In this document: positions 12,527 through 24,005 of the stretch, piece after piece
Layout: every line of letters starts with the position of its first letter
How positions within the stretch are numbered: the stretch's first letter is position 1
NCBI GenBank assembly: GCA_002914845.1
Contig: JXTC01000047.1
Span: 799,914 to 863,913, forward strand
Direction of reading: 5' to 3'
DNA: 64,000 nucleotides
Source of the DNA: Trema orientale
Taxonomy: Eukaryota > Streptophyta > Magnoliopsida > Rosales > Cannabaceae
Translations under genes and position numbers: made by a program
The notes under the pieces: generated by a model
Told to the model about the DNA's origin: nothing
Database searches by the model: none
Seen by the model: only the letters and a program-made list of their open reading frames with translations

Positions 12527-12775
12527 CCGAATTTCGAGTTCAATTTAAGTAAATATCCGTTTTTTAAATGTTATAGCAAAATGCCTTGTTTATATACCAA
12601 AGGTAAAATATTATATACCAAACATAAAAATTTATATACTAAGGACATTAATTGAAATTAGTAGATTATATACCAAATATAAAAATATATATACCTAAAT
12701 ATTTAACAAAAATATATATACTTAGATATTTAACTATAAAATTTTAAAAAAATATTTACTTAATCAAATTTAAAA
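12527..12775 (+). mobile_element. MITE-like element, family A copy 1
   Basis: Shares a long alignable sequence with 24183-24428 in the same orientation: AATTTAAGTAAATATCC, then AAATGTTATAGYAAAATG, TATATACCAA repeats, ACTATAAAATTTTAAAAA and CTTAATCAAATTTA. The two ends of each copy are imperfect inverted repeats of about 50 bp (AATTTAAGTAAATAT versus AAATTTGATTAAGTA). There is no coding capacity. The superfamily is unknown because no clear target duplication was found. Confidence 0.6.
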
Positions 12776-12905
12776 TATTAGTCATCTACGTAAATTTCTC
12801 TTATTTTTATATTTTGGTTTGTGAGGAAGTAGTAGTTAATTTTGGACCACATCCCCATTGAGCCCAAACAAGTAGTTTCAGCCCAACTAAATTTGACAGA
12901 ACAGA

Positions 12906-13166
12906 GAAAAAATTAGGTGAATACCACTTTTTTTTCCTCATTAATTAAATCTACCACCATACCACTTTTTTAAATGAATTCTTGACGATCTTGACGGATT
13001 CTTGACAGATTCTTAATGTTAGTGATAATCTTGACAGATTCTTGATGGATTCTTGACGAATTCTTGATAGATTCTTGACTAATTCCCTCCCAAAAGTGGT
13101 AGAATCTAATAGTGGTGGTAAATTTAGTTAAATATTTGAAAAAAGTGGTAGTTGTCTACTTAACCC
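12906..13166. mobile_element. MULE-type MITE (261 bp) in the OSB promoter
   Basis: CAGAACAGA is repeated exactly at 12897-12905 and 13167-13175, a 9-bp target duplication typical of Mutator-like elements. The ends form imperfect inverted repeats: the left arm has ATACCACTTTTTTTTCC and AAATCTACCACCAT, and the reversed right arm has CTACCACTTTTTTC and AAATTTACCACCACT. The core holds a TTGACRGATTC minisatellite. The element ends only 126 bp before the OSB start codon, so it lies in the proximal promoter or 5' UTR. Confidence 0.8.
12977..13082 (+). repeat. Minisatellite with unit GATTCTTGAC
   Basis: About eight imperfect 10-14 bp units of the type GATTCTTGACG / GATTCTTGACA / GATTCTTGATG, occupying the loop of the MITE at 12906-13166. 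Unit length varies and one spacer (TTAATGTTAGTGATAA) interrupts the run. Confidence 0.7.
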
Positions 13167-13292
13167 CAGAACAGAACGAACCAAGGCCCATTCCAACTCT
13201 CCTGCTATCATTTCCAAGATAAGCGCTCCCTGCATCTGCAATACATACGATCCAGTTTGGCGCGTAGGCTTAGGTAAAAGCTCGCAGCAGCA

Positions 13293-15887
13293 ATGGCAAT
13301 GGAGCAAGCAATAGCATTCGCATCATCGTCATCATCATCTTCGACCACCAACGTGCTTTTCGTCTCTCAAAAACCTCTTAAGAACAACCATTTAGTCACC
13401 ACCCGATTGGGCTTCCAACGCCGCAGTTTCAAATGCTCTGTAGAGTACAGCAACAGCAACAGCAACAACAACCACAACCACCAGCACTACCACCAGGTGG
13501 CGGCGACTGCAGCGGCGTACCCTAGACCGGCGGAGATTCAGTGGAAGAAGGAGCTGTGTAACACGGTGCACCTCATCGGCGTCGTCGGCGTTCCCGTCGA
13601 AATCAAGCACTTGCCCTCCGGCAAGGTCGTCGCTTGGACGCGCCTCGCCGTCAAGAAATCTTCTACTGATACTTCATGGTAACTCAACTTGGAATTGGTT
13701 TATTGGAATTTAAATTATTATTTTTTATTTGATTATATATAATTTTGCTTTTTCTCTTTTTTTTTTTTTTTTCCTGAAAAGTATATAATTTTGCTTTTGA
13801 ATTAGATGAAAAGTTTGCGTTTTGGGACTAATTGAATACTTTAGCATTATCGGAACACTGAAGAGTCAAGTACTGTAGTTGGTTTTTGTTTTTATGGGGC
13901 CATTGATGTTAAATGATGTTCTAACTTTAAATTGGGGTTTAGGGAGAAATAGCTAGAACTTTGTGCTTTAGATTGTTGCAATTTAGGCCATAATTTGTGC
14001 TTGCTCTGGTGAAGTTGGTTTTACCACAAGCTAGAGTTTTTATTGGATTTTTTAATACATATATATATATATATATAAGGGTGAATTTGGGAAAATGTTG
14101 GTGATTGGGAAGTGAAGAACATAAAAGGGTAATTGCTGGAGAAAGAAGAGTTGTAAAGAGAAGGTTTGACACAATGCTATGAATGCCTCGCAATTTTGTT
14201 TGTTTTTGTCTTCTTTTCACATAAAATAGGAGTTGAAAAAGAAGGCTTGATGAAAATTTTAATGATTTTAAAATTCAAGGAGGAAATGGATTATTTGAAT
14301 AAATAAAGGAATAATTGAATAGAAAAGAGGATAACAAACCATAAAATTGAGTTGATATTCGACCATCTTTCTCCCTGAAGGCAGTCCAAGTAGCTCTTAT
14401 TACTTGATATGGTGTAGTGAACAGGAAAATAAAATAACTCTCTTTGTTGTAAAGATTACTTATTTGTGCTAGCGAAACCCAAATTTGTTAATATTTTGAC
14501 AATGCTTCAGTGTGAGAGATAACGGATGGGTATATTAGAAAGCTCAGACTCTGTTTCCCTATCTCATGAGAATTCTATACCTTTGCTTTTTGCAAATAAT
14601 TATTAACCTTTCATTTTAGTGCTAAATTAGCATAATGACATTCTTTTGTGTGCTCCCATTGATCTACTTGTTAAGATGTTACTTGTTAGATGTTCCTGTT
14701 AGGACAGGGATTTTGAGCACTTCTTTGCTTGATAAGTTGTTAATTTCAGGATCAATTTGACCTTTTGGGATGAGTTAGCACAAGTTGCTTTTCAGCACGT
14801 ACAAAAAGGCCAACAAATATATGTTTATGGACGTCTGATATCAGACACAGTTGAAAGTGATGATGGGAAACAGCAGACGTACTATAAGGTTTTAAGTTTA
14901 TCGCCTTTTCATCTCTCAGTATGTGACTTTATACATTCACAACCTTGATCAAATAGATAATGGTAGTCTTTTCATTTCCTCTAGGTGGTTGTTCAGCAAC
15001 TGAATTTTGTTGAAAAGAGTTTCTCATCAGGGACCTTGTATGACCGCGGCGGTTCTGATTCCACAATACCAGGCAAGTCATATTTTTTAGCAAAGTCGTG
15101 ATAAGAGCTCAGGTGCTTGAAATCTCATACTATTATCTGTATCAACTTCTAGCAGCTAGGAAGCTTGGAAACAATGCTGCGAATAGTGATGAAACAGTAG
15201 AAGAACTATGGCAAGCCTTCTTCGCTAATCCTGTGGATTGGTGGGACAATAGGAAAACCAAGGTACGCTAATAAGGTTGCAGTGGCCTTGGGCTGCGTGT
15301 AGAAAGATCATGAGAACAATTATCAATTTTAGTTGTGATCAAGTTTTGATACCTAAAAATAATAAGTGGTAAGTACCTAATATATTGAATTATTGAAGAT
15401 AGATAAATATGAATTTCCTTTTGTTAGTTTGGTTTATAGACGATTCTTTATCGTGGCATATGTTATTGGAAAATGGAATGAACTGCTGAAGCTAATGTTT
15501 TCATGCTAAGTATATGTCATGCTCCATTTGTCATGAAACTGAACTTATTGGAACAAAAGGCTGTGTTACTTAAGTTTTGGAATCCTTTAGCAAAACAAGG
15601 TTGTAACCTTGTTTTGACTTCTGTTTTGTTCATTTTGAACTGAAAAAGGATGCCATGTTCCGTTCTCTTTACCTTAATGCTGTTTCTTCCCATTCCAGAG
15701 GAACCCAAAATATCCGGACTTCAAACACAAAGACACTGGAGAAGCCTTGTGGATTGAAGGCAGGTACAATCCGCCATGGGTGAAGGCCCAGCTTGCCATT
15801 CTAGATACAAGAATGGGGTCCCTTAATGATCAGCATAGCAGGATGGAGTCAAACTTGGTGCCTGGAGATAACTTTTCACTTTTTTAA
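13293..15887 (+). CDS. OSB: Organellar single-stranded DNA-binding protein, OSB family
   Basis: Five exons: 13293-13678, 14750-14888, 14985-15072, 15153-15262 and 15699-15887, giving 303 aa. Residues 1 to ~50 are Ser/Thr/Arg-rich and lack acidic residues after Glu4, like a plastid or mitochondrial transit peptide. A His/Asn/Ser-rich linker follows. An SSB/OB-fold covers about residues 83-195 (KKELCNTVHLIGVVG, then NLTFWDELA, QQIYVYGRL). The C-terminus holds one plant-specific PDF motif region, WWDNRKTKRNPKYPDF, with Pro247-Asp248-Phe249. OSB proteins bind organellar ssDNA and restrain illegitimate recombination. Intron 3 uses a GC donor (15073-15074, GCAAGT) and its acceptor is a TAGCAG tandem (NAGNAG), so isoforms differing by one Ala are likely (exon 4 start 15153 or 15156). 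Which OSB member this is, and which organelle it enters, I cannot tell. Confidence 0.92.
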
Positions 15888-16736
15888 TTAGTTATGATAT
15901 TCACAGTTGTTGACTTGTTTCTGTGCCAGTCTGTAATTCGTTGTACAGGGTATAAGATATAACCTTTTAGATAGAGATTTTTGAAACCAAGATTCTGGAT
16001 AGGTTTGGTATCTGTGTTCTTATTATGTATTGCAAATTTTACTTGGTGTGAAGGGATCATGACCCTCTTCTTTATGTCTTGGCTAGCTCTATGAACTTGT
16101 TAAGTTATATGATTTAAGATGATGCCGGTATAATCATAATTAAAAGAGGAAAAAGAAAAAAAAAAAAAAAAAAAAAAAACTCGAGTTGTTATAATTGTTC
16201 ATTATATTTTGAAAAAGATCTGCTACCTTGTTGGGCTGAAGAGATTTTAAAGAATTTTTAGGTTTCATTAATCTATAAATTGGCTACGATTCTGTAGATG
16301 ATTGGTTGAAGAATAACTTTATCTTGGAGAATTTCACCAAATATGTCGAACAAGTTCTGTGAAGTCTGTTAGAATATTTTCTCTTTATCAAACCTGGAAG
16401 TATTTTCTTCAATATACGAAACTTTTAAAAACTATTATCTTGGATCATACATTTTCTGTATTGTAATGATTATATTCCATTCTACAAATTAAGCATCTTG
16501 AATTTGTCAAATGAAAAGTACTTTATGGAAAGTAGACGATTTTTTGTTTCTTTATTTGGGTTTTCAAATGGTGTTGTTGCTCGAGTTAAACAGGTAAAGA
16601 TTCAGTTTTCTTCCAATATGTCTCTTGATCGTGTTTGGAGGCTTTTGGATTTTCTTAAAAATAAGTCAAACTGTCAAATCCTGGTTTTATTTAGAAGATC
16701 ACTTCGACGTCCGGTGATTCGATTGTCAAGAATTTT
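15888..16736. other. OSB 3' flank; no other gene seen
   Basis: No clear AATAAA signal follows the OSB stop. An A-run of about 25 bases at 16155-16180 may mark an old retroposed tail. The ORF at 16498-16761 shows no recognisable protein. Confidence 0.4.
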
Positions 16737-16738
16737 AG

Positions 16739-17164
16739 GACTTGTTTGGATTTACTTTTAATTTTTTGTTTAAATAAATTGAAAACAAAAGTAAAAATTT
16801 TGTTTTGATTTTCAATTTTTATAAACAAGAAACATGTTTGACAAACTTTATTTTACTATTTGTTTCCAAAAACAATAAAGTGCAAATAATGATAGAAAAA
16901 GTCATATAGACTTATATTTGTGTATGTATATATATATATATACTTGTGTACAAATATTTATATATTCTTTTATTTTTGAAAATTGTTTAAAAAAATAAAG
17001 GTATTAAAAATTTTTTGTTACCACTTTTTTTAAAATTTTTGATAATAATTTTTAAAAACAAAAAACAAAAATAAGGTTGCCAAGCAAATTTCTAAAAAAA
17101 AAAAATTCTATTTTTCTGTTTAAAAAAACAAAAAATAGAAAACGAAGTGAATCCAAACAAGTCC
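16739..17164. mobile_element. Foldback/MITE element with GACTTGTTTGGATT ends
   Basis: GACTTGTTTGGATT at 16739 is matched by AATCCAAACAAGTC ending at 17164, a perfect 14-bp inverted repeat. Looser A/T-rich complementarity continues inward (GAAAACAAAAG versus the GTTTTC side). About 426 bp, non-coding. The terminus resembles the widespread plant TIR type with TGTTTGG. No target duplication could be assigned. Confidence 0.65.
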
Positions 17165-17743
17165 TTAACTTTTCAGGTCGATGCTAACAATTCATGAGTT
17201 TCATCATCAAGACAAAACGCATGTACACATTGATATACATATGTATAGACACTTATGTATATATGCGTGAGTGGTTAGGGAGAGATTGGCTGGAAGTTAT
17301 GGCTTAAGATGCCGGCAACTTTGAGTCTTGAAAACAAGACCAGATACATATATATAAGAGATCAAATAGTAAAAGAAAGACGAATTTGTATTTGATAATT
17401 GACAACTTTTTTTGTTTCTTTTCAAATTAAAATGATCTGGAGAACAAATTCAGGAAGATCTACAAAAATTTTAGCATATATATATAATTCGTGTAATCTT
17501 ATACAATGATTACATACATATTATAATTATAACCTATTATATTCCTCTGTACAATTGCAACTCAAAGTCTTCTATTTTTTCTTTTGAGTTTTTGCTTTAT
17601 GCTGTATTGGTTTTGAAGGGTGAGTCGCAGATGGACTCACTCAAGAAGCCGTGACTAAAATTAAAGAAGTAAACAAATGGATTGAGTAATGGTACGTCTC
17701 TTTTGTCTCTGATTTTTACAAAGCATGATCAAATTAATCATGA

Positions 17744-17877
17744 TTATGCACAACCACCCAGTCCTCTAGCTTCTGATCCTTTCATGATTCTCAGCCTTTT
17801 ACAGCAGCAAACAAACATACTGCAACAATAATAAAAATCTTAATTAATTATAAGCTCTGATTAATTTTCAAATTATT

Positions 17878-17926
<49 letters not shown>

Positions 17927-18624
17927 AAAGAAAGAACTTACTCCCAAGGAACATCTCCAACAAGCATCCAGTCACCATCTTTGTCTTCGTAAGTTGGAGC
18001 ATAATCAGATCCATTGTACCCTTCTCTCTCTGAGTAATTGCCTGAAAAATACATCACAATTCATAATTAGCACATACAAATTAGTTAATTATATAATTAA
18101 TTACACAAATACATACGTAGATAAATATAACAGAGAGAGATAATTGAGATTATTTTCTTACCAATAGAGAGGTGGAACATATTCTCCAAGGCCTTAAGGA
18201 GCTCAGGGTAGCTCTTATAGACCTTAAGATCAATCTTCCTCAGATAAGGAGCTCCGTCAACGCTGACTTTCACGTAAGCTCCGCCAGCCTCCGCCGTTGT
18301 CGTCTTCTTCGTCGGCGGCGGCTGCGTATTGTTCTTCCGGTAAGAACGAATCGGCGGCCACCCAACCACCTGATCTGTCCTCCTCGCATTAACAGCTTCG
18401 TCCCCTTGCCCAGCTTGGCCATTTCCGCCTCCATCGGATCTACTGCACTTGCTCGAATGGGACCTACAATCCTCGACCTCCTCCTCCGCAGCTCTCTTGT
18501 TGCACCGCCCAGCACCCGCCGGCCGCGGAGGCGCGTGCTCCTCACGCGCTTCGTCAGATCCAGGCGGCCCCAATCTCAGGTTGAGGTGGTCATCGATAGC
18601 AGCATTACTCCTCATGATTTCCAT
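17744..18624 (-). CDS. IAA4-like: Aux/IAA transcriptional repressor, IAA1/2/3/4-like
   Basis: Minus strand, exons 18624-18162, 18041-17942 and 17819-17744, giving 212 aa. Domain I carries an LxLxL EAR motif (LNLRL, residues 14-18) that recruits TOPLESS, followed by GPPG where GLPG is usual. A KR motif follows at residues 43-44. Domain II has the degron QVVGWPPI (GWPPI 88-92), recognised with auxin by TIR1/AFB. The PB1 domain (III/IV) has [34 protein letters not shown] and [15 protein letters not shown]. The short tail (GLGGCA) fits the IAA1-4 clade, as IAA4 ends in a similar GLG-type tail. The protein is nuclear and represses ARFs. A TATA box (18717-18711) and TGTCTC-type sites lie upstream, as expected for an early auxin gene. 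The degron looks intact. Confidence 0.94.
17887..17919. repeat. (GA)n microsatellite beside an Aux/IAA splice donor
   Basis: About 16 uninterrupted GA units, then AAAGAGAAAAAG, in the second intron of the minus-strand Aux/IAA gene. On the coding strand this is a CT run that begins about 20 bases after the GTAAGT donor at 17941. A TATATATA tract flanks it. Confidence 0.9.
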
Positions 18625-18683
18625 GCCAAATTATCAAAGAAAGAATGGGTTTTCTTTTCTTTTCTGGTTTGTGTTTGGTTGAT

Positions 18684-18831
18684 GAGACAAAAACGAAATC
18701 CCAAACTAGTTTTTATACATATCATCACAATGAATAAGAGGGGACAATATCTGGGTGAGACTTATTCTGAGTTATTTAAATTATTTATTTTCTTTCGTTA
18801 CACGGGGAATGATAGCGCCACGAGCTGTCTC
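18684..18831. promoter_or_regulatory. Promoter of the minus-strand Aux/IAA gene: TATA box and AuxRE sites
   Basis: On the gene's strand TATAAAA lies at 18717-18711, 87 bp before the ATG. TGTCTC auxin response elements occur at 18689-18684 (same strand as the gene) and 18826-18831 (opposite strand). A TGTCGG, the higher-affinity ARF site, is at 19187-19192. Auxin response through these is inferred from known ARF binding preferences. Confidence 0.6.
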
Positions 18832-19107
18832 GCACGCGTTAGCTCACTGACCAACCGGTGGTGGACCAAAAGGAGAATGGTCGGACCCACAATCCGCGGG
18901 GCTGAGTGGTTGCGGATACGGTTGCCGGTCAAAGAAGGGACACCGTGGAGGTTGGGTGGCCCCACGGGAAGGGGACAGAGGAAGGGACAAGCACAGCCAA
19001 TAGTGTTGAAGCGCTTTGGGTCCATGGAATCAACGGCTGAGATTCTTCGGTTTAGGGTTTTGGTGAATCCAGGGACGGTTGATCATGAAGGGGAAACCAA
19101 AGGTTGA

Positions 19108-20795
19108 CAGACCATGTGGCTGTCTTTGATTGGTAGGGCATGGCCATGTGAGTATGTGGGACCCGATTCGAGTGTCGATTTGGGTTTGTCGGCAAAAACG
19201 ACACGTGGGATGTGTCTTGTGGCGTGGTCAGCTCAGCTCATAATCTCTCTCTCCTTCTTATTGCAGTTCCGGGTCCGGAGGAGTTTCACTGACATTACCA
19301 TAAAATCTTGTTTGGTACTAGTTGACCATATAATTTTAATAAGATATATATATATATATATAAGATTAAGGAAGTCGAAGAAAAAAATATTAATAACTTA
19401 ATAACCGTCTTAACGATCTTTAACTATGGTGATTTTGATAGTTAAGCACATGAGTGTATGAATTTGTTCGTCTAGACCAAGCACATGTTTGTGTTTAGAT
19501 TTTTTTGTGTGTGGTCGATTATATTTGAAAAAGTGTGGACAAGAGTTTCTAAAAGTGAACAATAAGTATAGTAGCTAGTTAGCATTTGTCCAAATAAATT
19601 AATTACGACTAACGTGACGTCTCTTTCCGCAGTAAATTAAAGAATTCAAACTCATCCTTTTGCAAGATAAAACAAATCTAGACTTTTATTTATTTGTTTG
19701 TTTGTTTATTTTACATGGAAAGACTGAACTTTCTTTTATGTAAATTTGAGGTGCATTGGTAAGCTATGGTGGTTAAGAGTTATTATTTTTATCGAAGCAA
19801 AGACTCTAATGGTGATCCTTATTTAGAGGCTTGTCCCGCTTAAACTCGATAATATATCGCTCAAATAGTTATTGGGAAAAATGCAAAGAGAAATTTCAAT
19901 GTTTTACAGAACTTTTGAAATCTTTGAAGGGAAGAAAGAAAATATTGATATAGGAAAACAACAATGCATGCATGCAACGATTAATAGCTTGAACTACGTA
20001 ACTATTGTTCGACCAAGTAAAAGTGTGTGCGTGTGTGTGTATACATAGTGAACCCAAAAAAAAAAAAAAAGTGCGTAAAGAGTTATAACCAAACAATAGA
20101 TCAATCCCAAAACATGTCCACAAGCCCGCTTGCTAGCGAAGAAAGAACACACCAAAGGGTACAACTCATAGAAGATAGCAAAAGACAAATACAAACGTTG
20201 CAATAGAAATCAATTGAGGCAGCTGGTTAGCTTAGCTAGCTTTCCTTGTACGTACGTAGTTATAAAGCTTAAAGCATCTATATCATTGCCGAACCCAGCT
20301 CACTCGTAGTTAGCAAATAAGTAAGGACCACAAACACTAGGGTCTACCACCTTTACTTGCCCTATTTAGATTTTACTTCGATCTATGGGATCCCATATAT
20401 CACCATTAATATTATTCATAGCTAGCATTCAACATTTTCCTACTACCCTATTCTTTGCCGCTCTGTCATTATGCCCCACTTCTTTACATTAGATGCACTC
20501 TTATCTCTGGCCATTTCTTTTTCCTTCAACGCTTTTCTCCTTAACAAATACTAATTAACTCAGAAGATTGTTTTTGTCATATAGATCATATAATATAGCA
20601 TTGTTTCCTTCAAAAGAAAAAGATAAATAGAATTATTACGTGAATGATAATCAATTGCCTCTTCGGAGGATTTCATTGCTTATTTTGGATGTCTTTAAGG
20701 CTACAAATGGAACATAGGTATTACGTGTTCGTAATAAGAACATGTTCATTGAGCAGATTAACCAAAAGCTCAATAATATTACATAAGATAAGAGA
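19108..20795. other. Intergenic between the Aux/IAA genes; no gene seen
   Basis: The first few hundred bases (to about 19300) are less AT-rich and belong to the upstream region of the minus-strand Aux/IAA gene. The rest is AT-rich with simple repeats, such as GTGTGTGT at about 20024-20040. The 311-codon ORF at 18172-19107 is the antisense shadow of the Aux/IAA exon plus promoter. Confidence 0.5.
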
Positions 20796-20803
20796 GTTGG
20801 GGT

Positions 20804-21407
20804 TAGGAGTGGCAATTTGGGTTATGACACGACAGGAACACGACACAATTTTTTGCGAGTTAGGGTCAAAGAAAAAGAGTGCGGGTCGAAATCGGGTCGA
20901 CCCGCATGACACAAATTATTTATATAAAAAAAAAAAAAAAAAAGGTCGAATTCGGGTCAACCCGCTTGACCCGCCAAAAAAAATATACATAATTAAATTA
21001 TAAAAATATTTTTATTTAATTTATTTATGACTATTATTATAAATATATTGTTTAGGATTACAAGTTATTAGTTATATTTATAAATTACCTCTAATTTATT
21101 TGTTTTGAAATGAGACTATAATAGACTTAGTAAAGGAAGATATAAAGAGAAAAATATGGATCATAGCGGGTTGGCGGGTCAAAATCGGTTTGACGGATCA
21201 AAATCGGATTTTGGGTTAGGTGTTATTCACCAAAGCGGGTTATACGGGTCGGGTTCGGGTCAATCCGATTTAGGTATGTATCGGGTTAGTGTTGGCGTTT
21301 TTTTGACACGACAGGTCACGTGTCGGGTTCGAGTTGACATAATTTATGTATAAATTAGACTTTAACCCGACACGAATCCGATCCGTCAACACGAATTACC
21401 ACCTCTA
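20804..21407. mobile_element. Non-autonomous hAT-like element (604 bp)
   Basis: GTTGGGGT (20796-20803) and GTTGAGGT (21408-21415) form an 8-bp target duplication with one mismatch, the hAT signature. The ends are imperfect inverted repeats: TAGGAGTGGCAATTTGGGT against TAGAGGTGGTAATTCGTGT. The interior is rich in CGGGTCGGGTTCGGGT- and GACACGACA-like words. This belongs to the common plant family whose ends read GTGGCAATTCGTGT. No transposase frame is present. Confidence 0.8.
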
Positions 21408-22225
21408 GTTGAGGTTGTTGAATTGTCAGCATTGTTTTATGAATTTCTTTTTTTTTTTTATTTTGACCAACATTTATATGTTTGGTCCATGAAGTGACTT
21501 GATAAGGCTTACAACTTTACGCGTAATAAATGCAGGATAGGTTATAGACCTATTCCACCCCCTGAAAAAAAAAAAAAATCAAGATAGGTGAAGAAGGAAA
21601 GAGTGGTGGGAATACTACCGTCGTACAATTGTACACCCACGTACACGTGTGACATGATAAATGCTGATTTTGAGATGTGGGCCTAAAGCCACACGTGGGT
21701 TAGCTCAAATTTTTGGACTTGGACTTTGGAATAGAAGAAGGCCCAGAATGCTAAGTAGCTGGCCTAAGGCCCCACCTTCTGGTCCTAGTTTCCGTTCTTG
21801 TTGCCTAACAGGCTAACATGATGATTCTAGCCATGCAGCCCATGTCCACTCTGTGCCCGTCCATGCACCTTGTCATTCTCATAAATCCACCTACACTTCT
21901 CAAAAAAATTCAACATTCTCAAAAAAAATTTGAACAATTTTCCTACTTTTATTTTTATTAGTATTATTATTATTTTTAAAAAGGTTTAAATTTCTATTTT
22001 GGTGTAGTCGTCGCATTAATTGCCACACGTACACAAACGAAAAAAAAAATTATATTTTTCTTCTGAAACAAATACAATGCAATAAATTCCATTTAAGAAC
22101 TTGAGCTTAAAACTCAACTACCCTGTCGGGGTTGTTCTCTGGGGCCCAGAGGGCAACCCAAGTGGTCTATTATGGGCCGTTCAATACATGAGTCAAGCCC
22201 AACACGAAAATTGAGCACCCAAGTT

Positions 22226-22692
22226 GAGAAATTTATGCCTAATATCTATTTTTAAAACTTATTTTCATAAATACCTGTTTTAAATTTTTCTTTCAAAAAT
22301 ACCTATTTTTATGGTCCACATTTCATATGCATAATATGAGCGGTCTATATTTACAATATAAATTTTACCCATGAGGTACACATTTTATGCATAAAATATG
22401 AACGGTATACATTTTCAATGTAAATGTTTATCACAGTTTACATTTTTCATTATAAAATAGTATACATTTTAAAATATGTGCCAAGTTTTAGTGTAATTTT
22501 TATTCATAAAATGTAGATCACAATATATATTTAATGCATAAAATATATACTGTGGTATAAATTTCATGTGTAGAATAGTGATGGTCTATATTTCTCTAAA
22601 AAGGTATAAAAATGGGTCTTTATGAAATAAAAATAAAAAATAGGTATTTATGGAAATATGGTTTTGAAAACGGGTATTTATGAACTTTTTCC
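22226..22692 (+). mobile_element. MULE-like MITE, family B copy 1
   Basis: Flanked by ACCCAAGTT (22217-22225) and ACCTAAGTT (22693-22701), 8 of 9 bases identical, as in Mutator-like insertions. The ends are loosely inverted (GAGAAATTTATGCC versus GGAAAAAGTTCATAAATAC). The interior repeats words such as GCATAAAATATGAACGGT and TACATTTTCAATGTAAATG. The same family occurs inverted at 62110-62546. No coding capacity. Confidence 0.7.
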
Positions 22693-22701
22693 ACCTAAGT
22701 T

Positions 22702-23261
22702 CCACGAAGCCCGTTTAGAGTGGGAACAATATCTGGCCCATATTGATAGAGTGGGACAGGAATTTAGACACCTGCCAGACTGCCAGCGGTATACACAGCA
22801 TTCCTCACCATTTCGGTCAATTTGACAAGTTTGAAAAGGAAAGAAAAATAGACCGAGTAATAATTGGCGACTGGTCCATATAAAATAAAATTTGAATTTT
22901 CTTCTGCCACAAGAAGGGTCATGCGAACCAATTTAAAATTAAGGAGACTTCAATAAATATCTTTATAAGGTACAATTGATTCAGATTTGTGAACTATAAT
23001 TTTGTTTATGGTTCTGATCTGAATTTAGGACGGTGTCTCAATAGCTGCGCTGCAATAATTTCAGATGGAAGCAAGCAAAAGTAGAACATGTTCACACTTG
23101 CGCATACTGCCTAGCTAGCTAGGCATGAAATTGCACCGTGCATGGTTTTTTTTTTTTTTAATATGTATTTTACATATATTTATATTCAACACTTTGTTCA
23201 AGTTCGGGTTTTGGCATAGTATGGAATCATATAACTTTCTTACTTCTACATTTTTTTTGTT
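22702..23261. other. Intergenic; no gene seen
   Basis: AT-rich spacer between two mobile elements. Only a short T-run near 23147 and the palindrome CTAGCTAGCTAG near 23111 stand out. Confidence 0.4.
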
Positions 23262-23460
23262 TTTTAAAAGATGTAGTTTTACTAATGACCACCACTTATT
23301 ACAAAGGTAAAGAAAAATAACTCACATACTCGTCATTACCAAGGTTTGAACCCCTAACCCCTTAAACTCACATACGCATTTCTCAAACTTTAGATCAATT
23401 AAGTTAGAATGTATATACATACGCATTTCTCAAACTTTAGATCAATTAAGTTAGAAGTGA
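23262..23460 (-). mobile_element. tRNA-derived SINE, second copy, with internal 47-bp duplication
   Basis: The reverse complement matches the SINE at 10204-10385: GGGGTTCAAACCTTGGTA (B box, 23343-23352 region) and GTAATAAGTGGTGGTCATTAG near the 3' end. The A-box side is degenerate (TTAACTTAATTGATCTA). A 40-bp piece starting CATACGCATTTCTCAAAC is present at 23371 and again at 23418, so the tRNA-like head has been duplicated in tandem with a 47-bp period. No clear target duplication. Confidence 0.75.
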
Positions 23461-24005
23461 GTATACATGTACTCACTTATACATTTAAAACAACTACGTA
23501 CAAAATAATACTCTTTATTATTCGAAGAAATATGTATAGATAACTGGTCATATATAGAAACATTATCGTTGGCTTTAAATCTTAATTATCTATAAAATGT
23601 TATATGAGTAAACCTATATATTTATATATGTATACCTGATAATGTAGTCTAACATGCAGTAGACAAAGTAAAACCGACTATTAGGGGAGCTGCTAATTAA
23701 TTGGCATGCATGCATGTTCAATATTTGTTTGCATAGATCGTAAAGAGAATAGGGTTTTATTTAAAATGCCGTTCAGCATATATAGTATTGCTATGATTTA
23801 AGGAATAAGCATCTTTTCCTTCATATATTATATGTATATATGTATAAATGATATATAAATTGATAAGAACAAGACACCTTGTTTCCCACTCATTTCATTT
23901 TTCCGCTGACAGAAAAAAAAAAAAAAAAGAAAGGAAAGAAAAAAAGGAAAAAAAAAAAAAGAAAAGAGAAGAGTTACGTACATACTTGAATTTACTTAAA
24001 AAGTA

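Noticed and set aside
18172-19107. 311-codon plus-strand ORF
   Set aside because: It is antisense to Aux/IAA exon 1 and continues into its promoter. The minus strand gives a clear Aux/IAA protein with matching splice sites.
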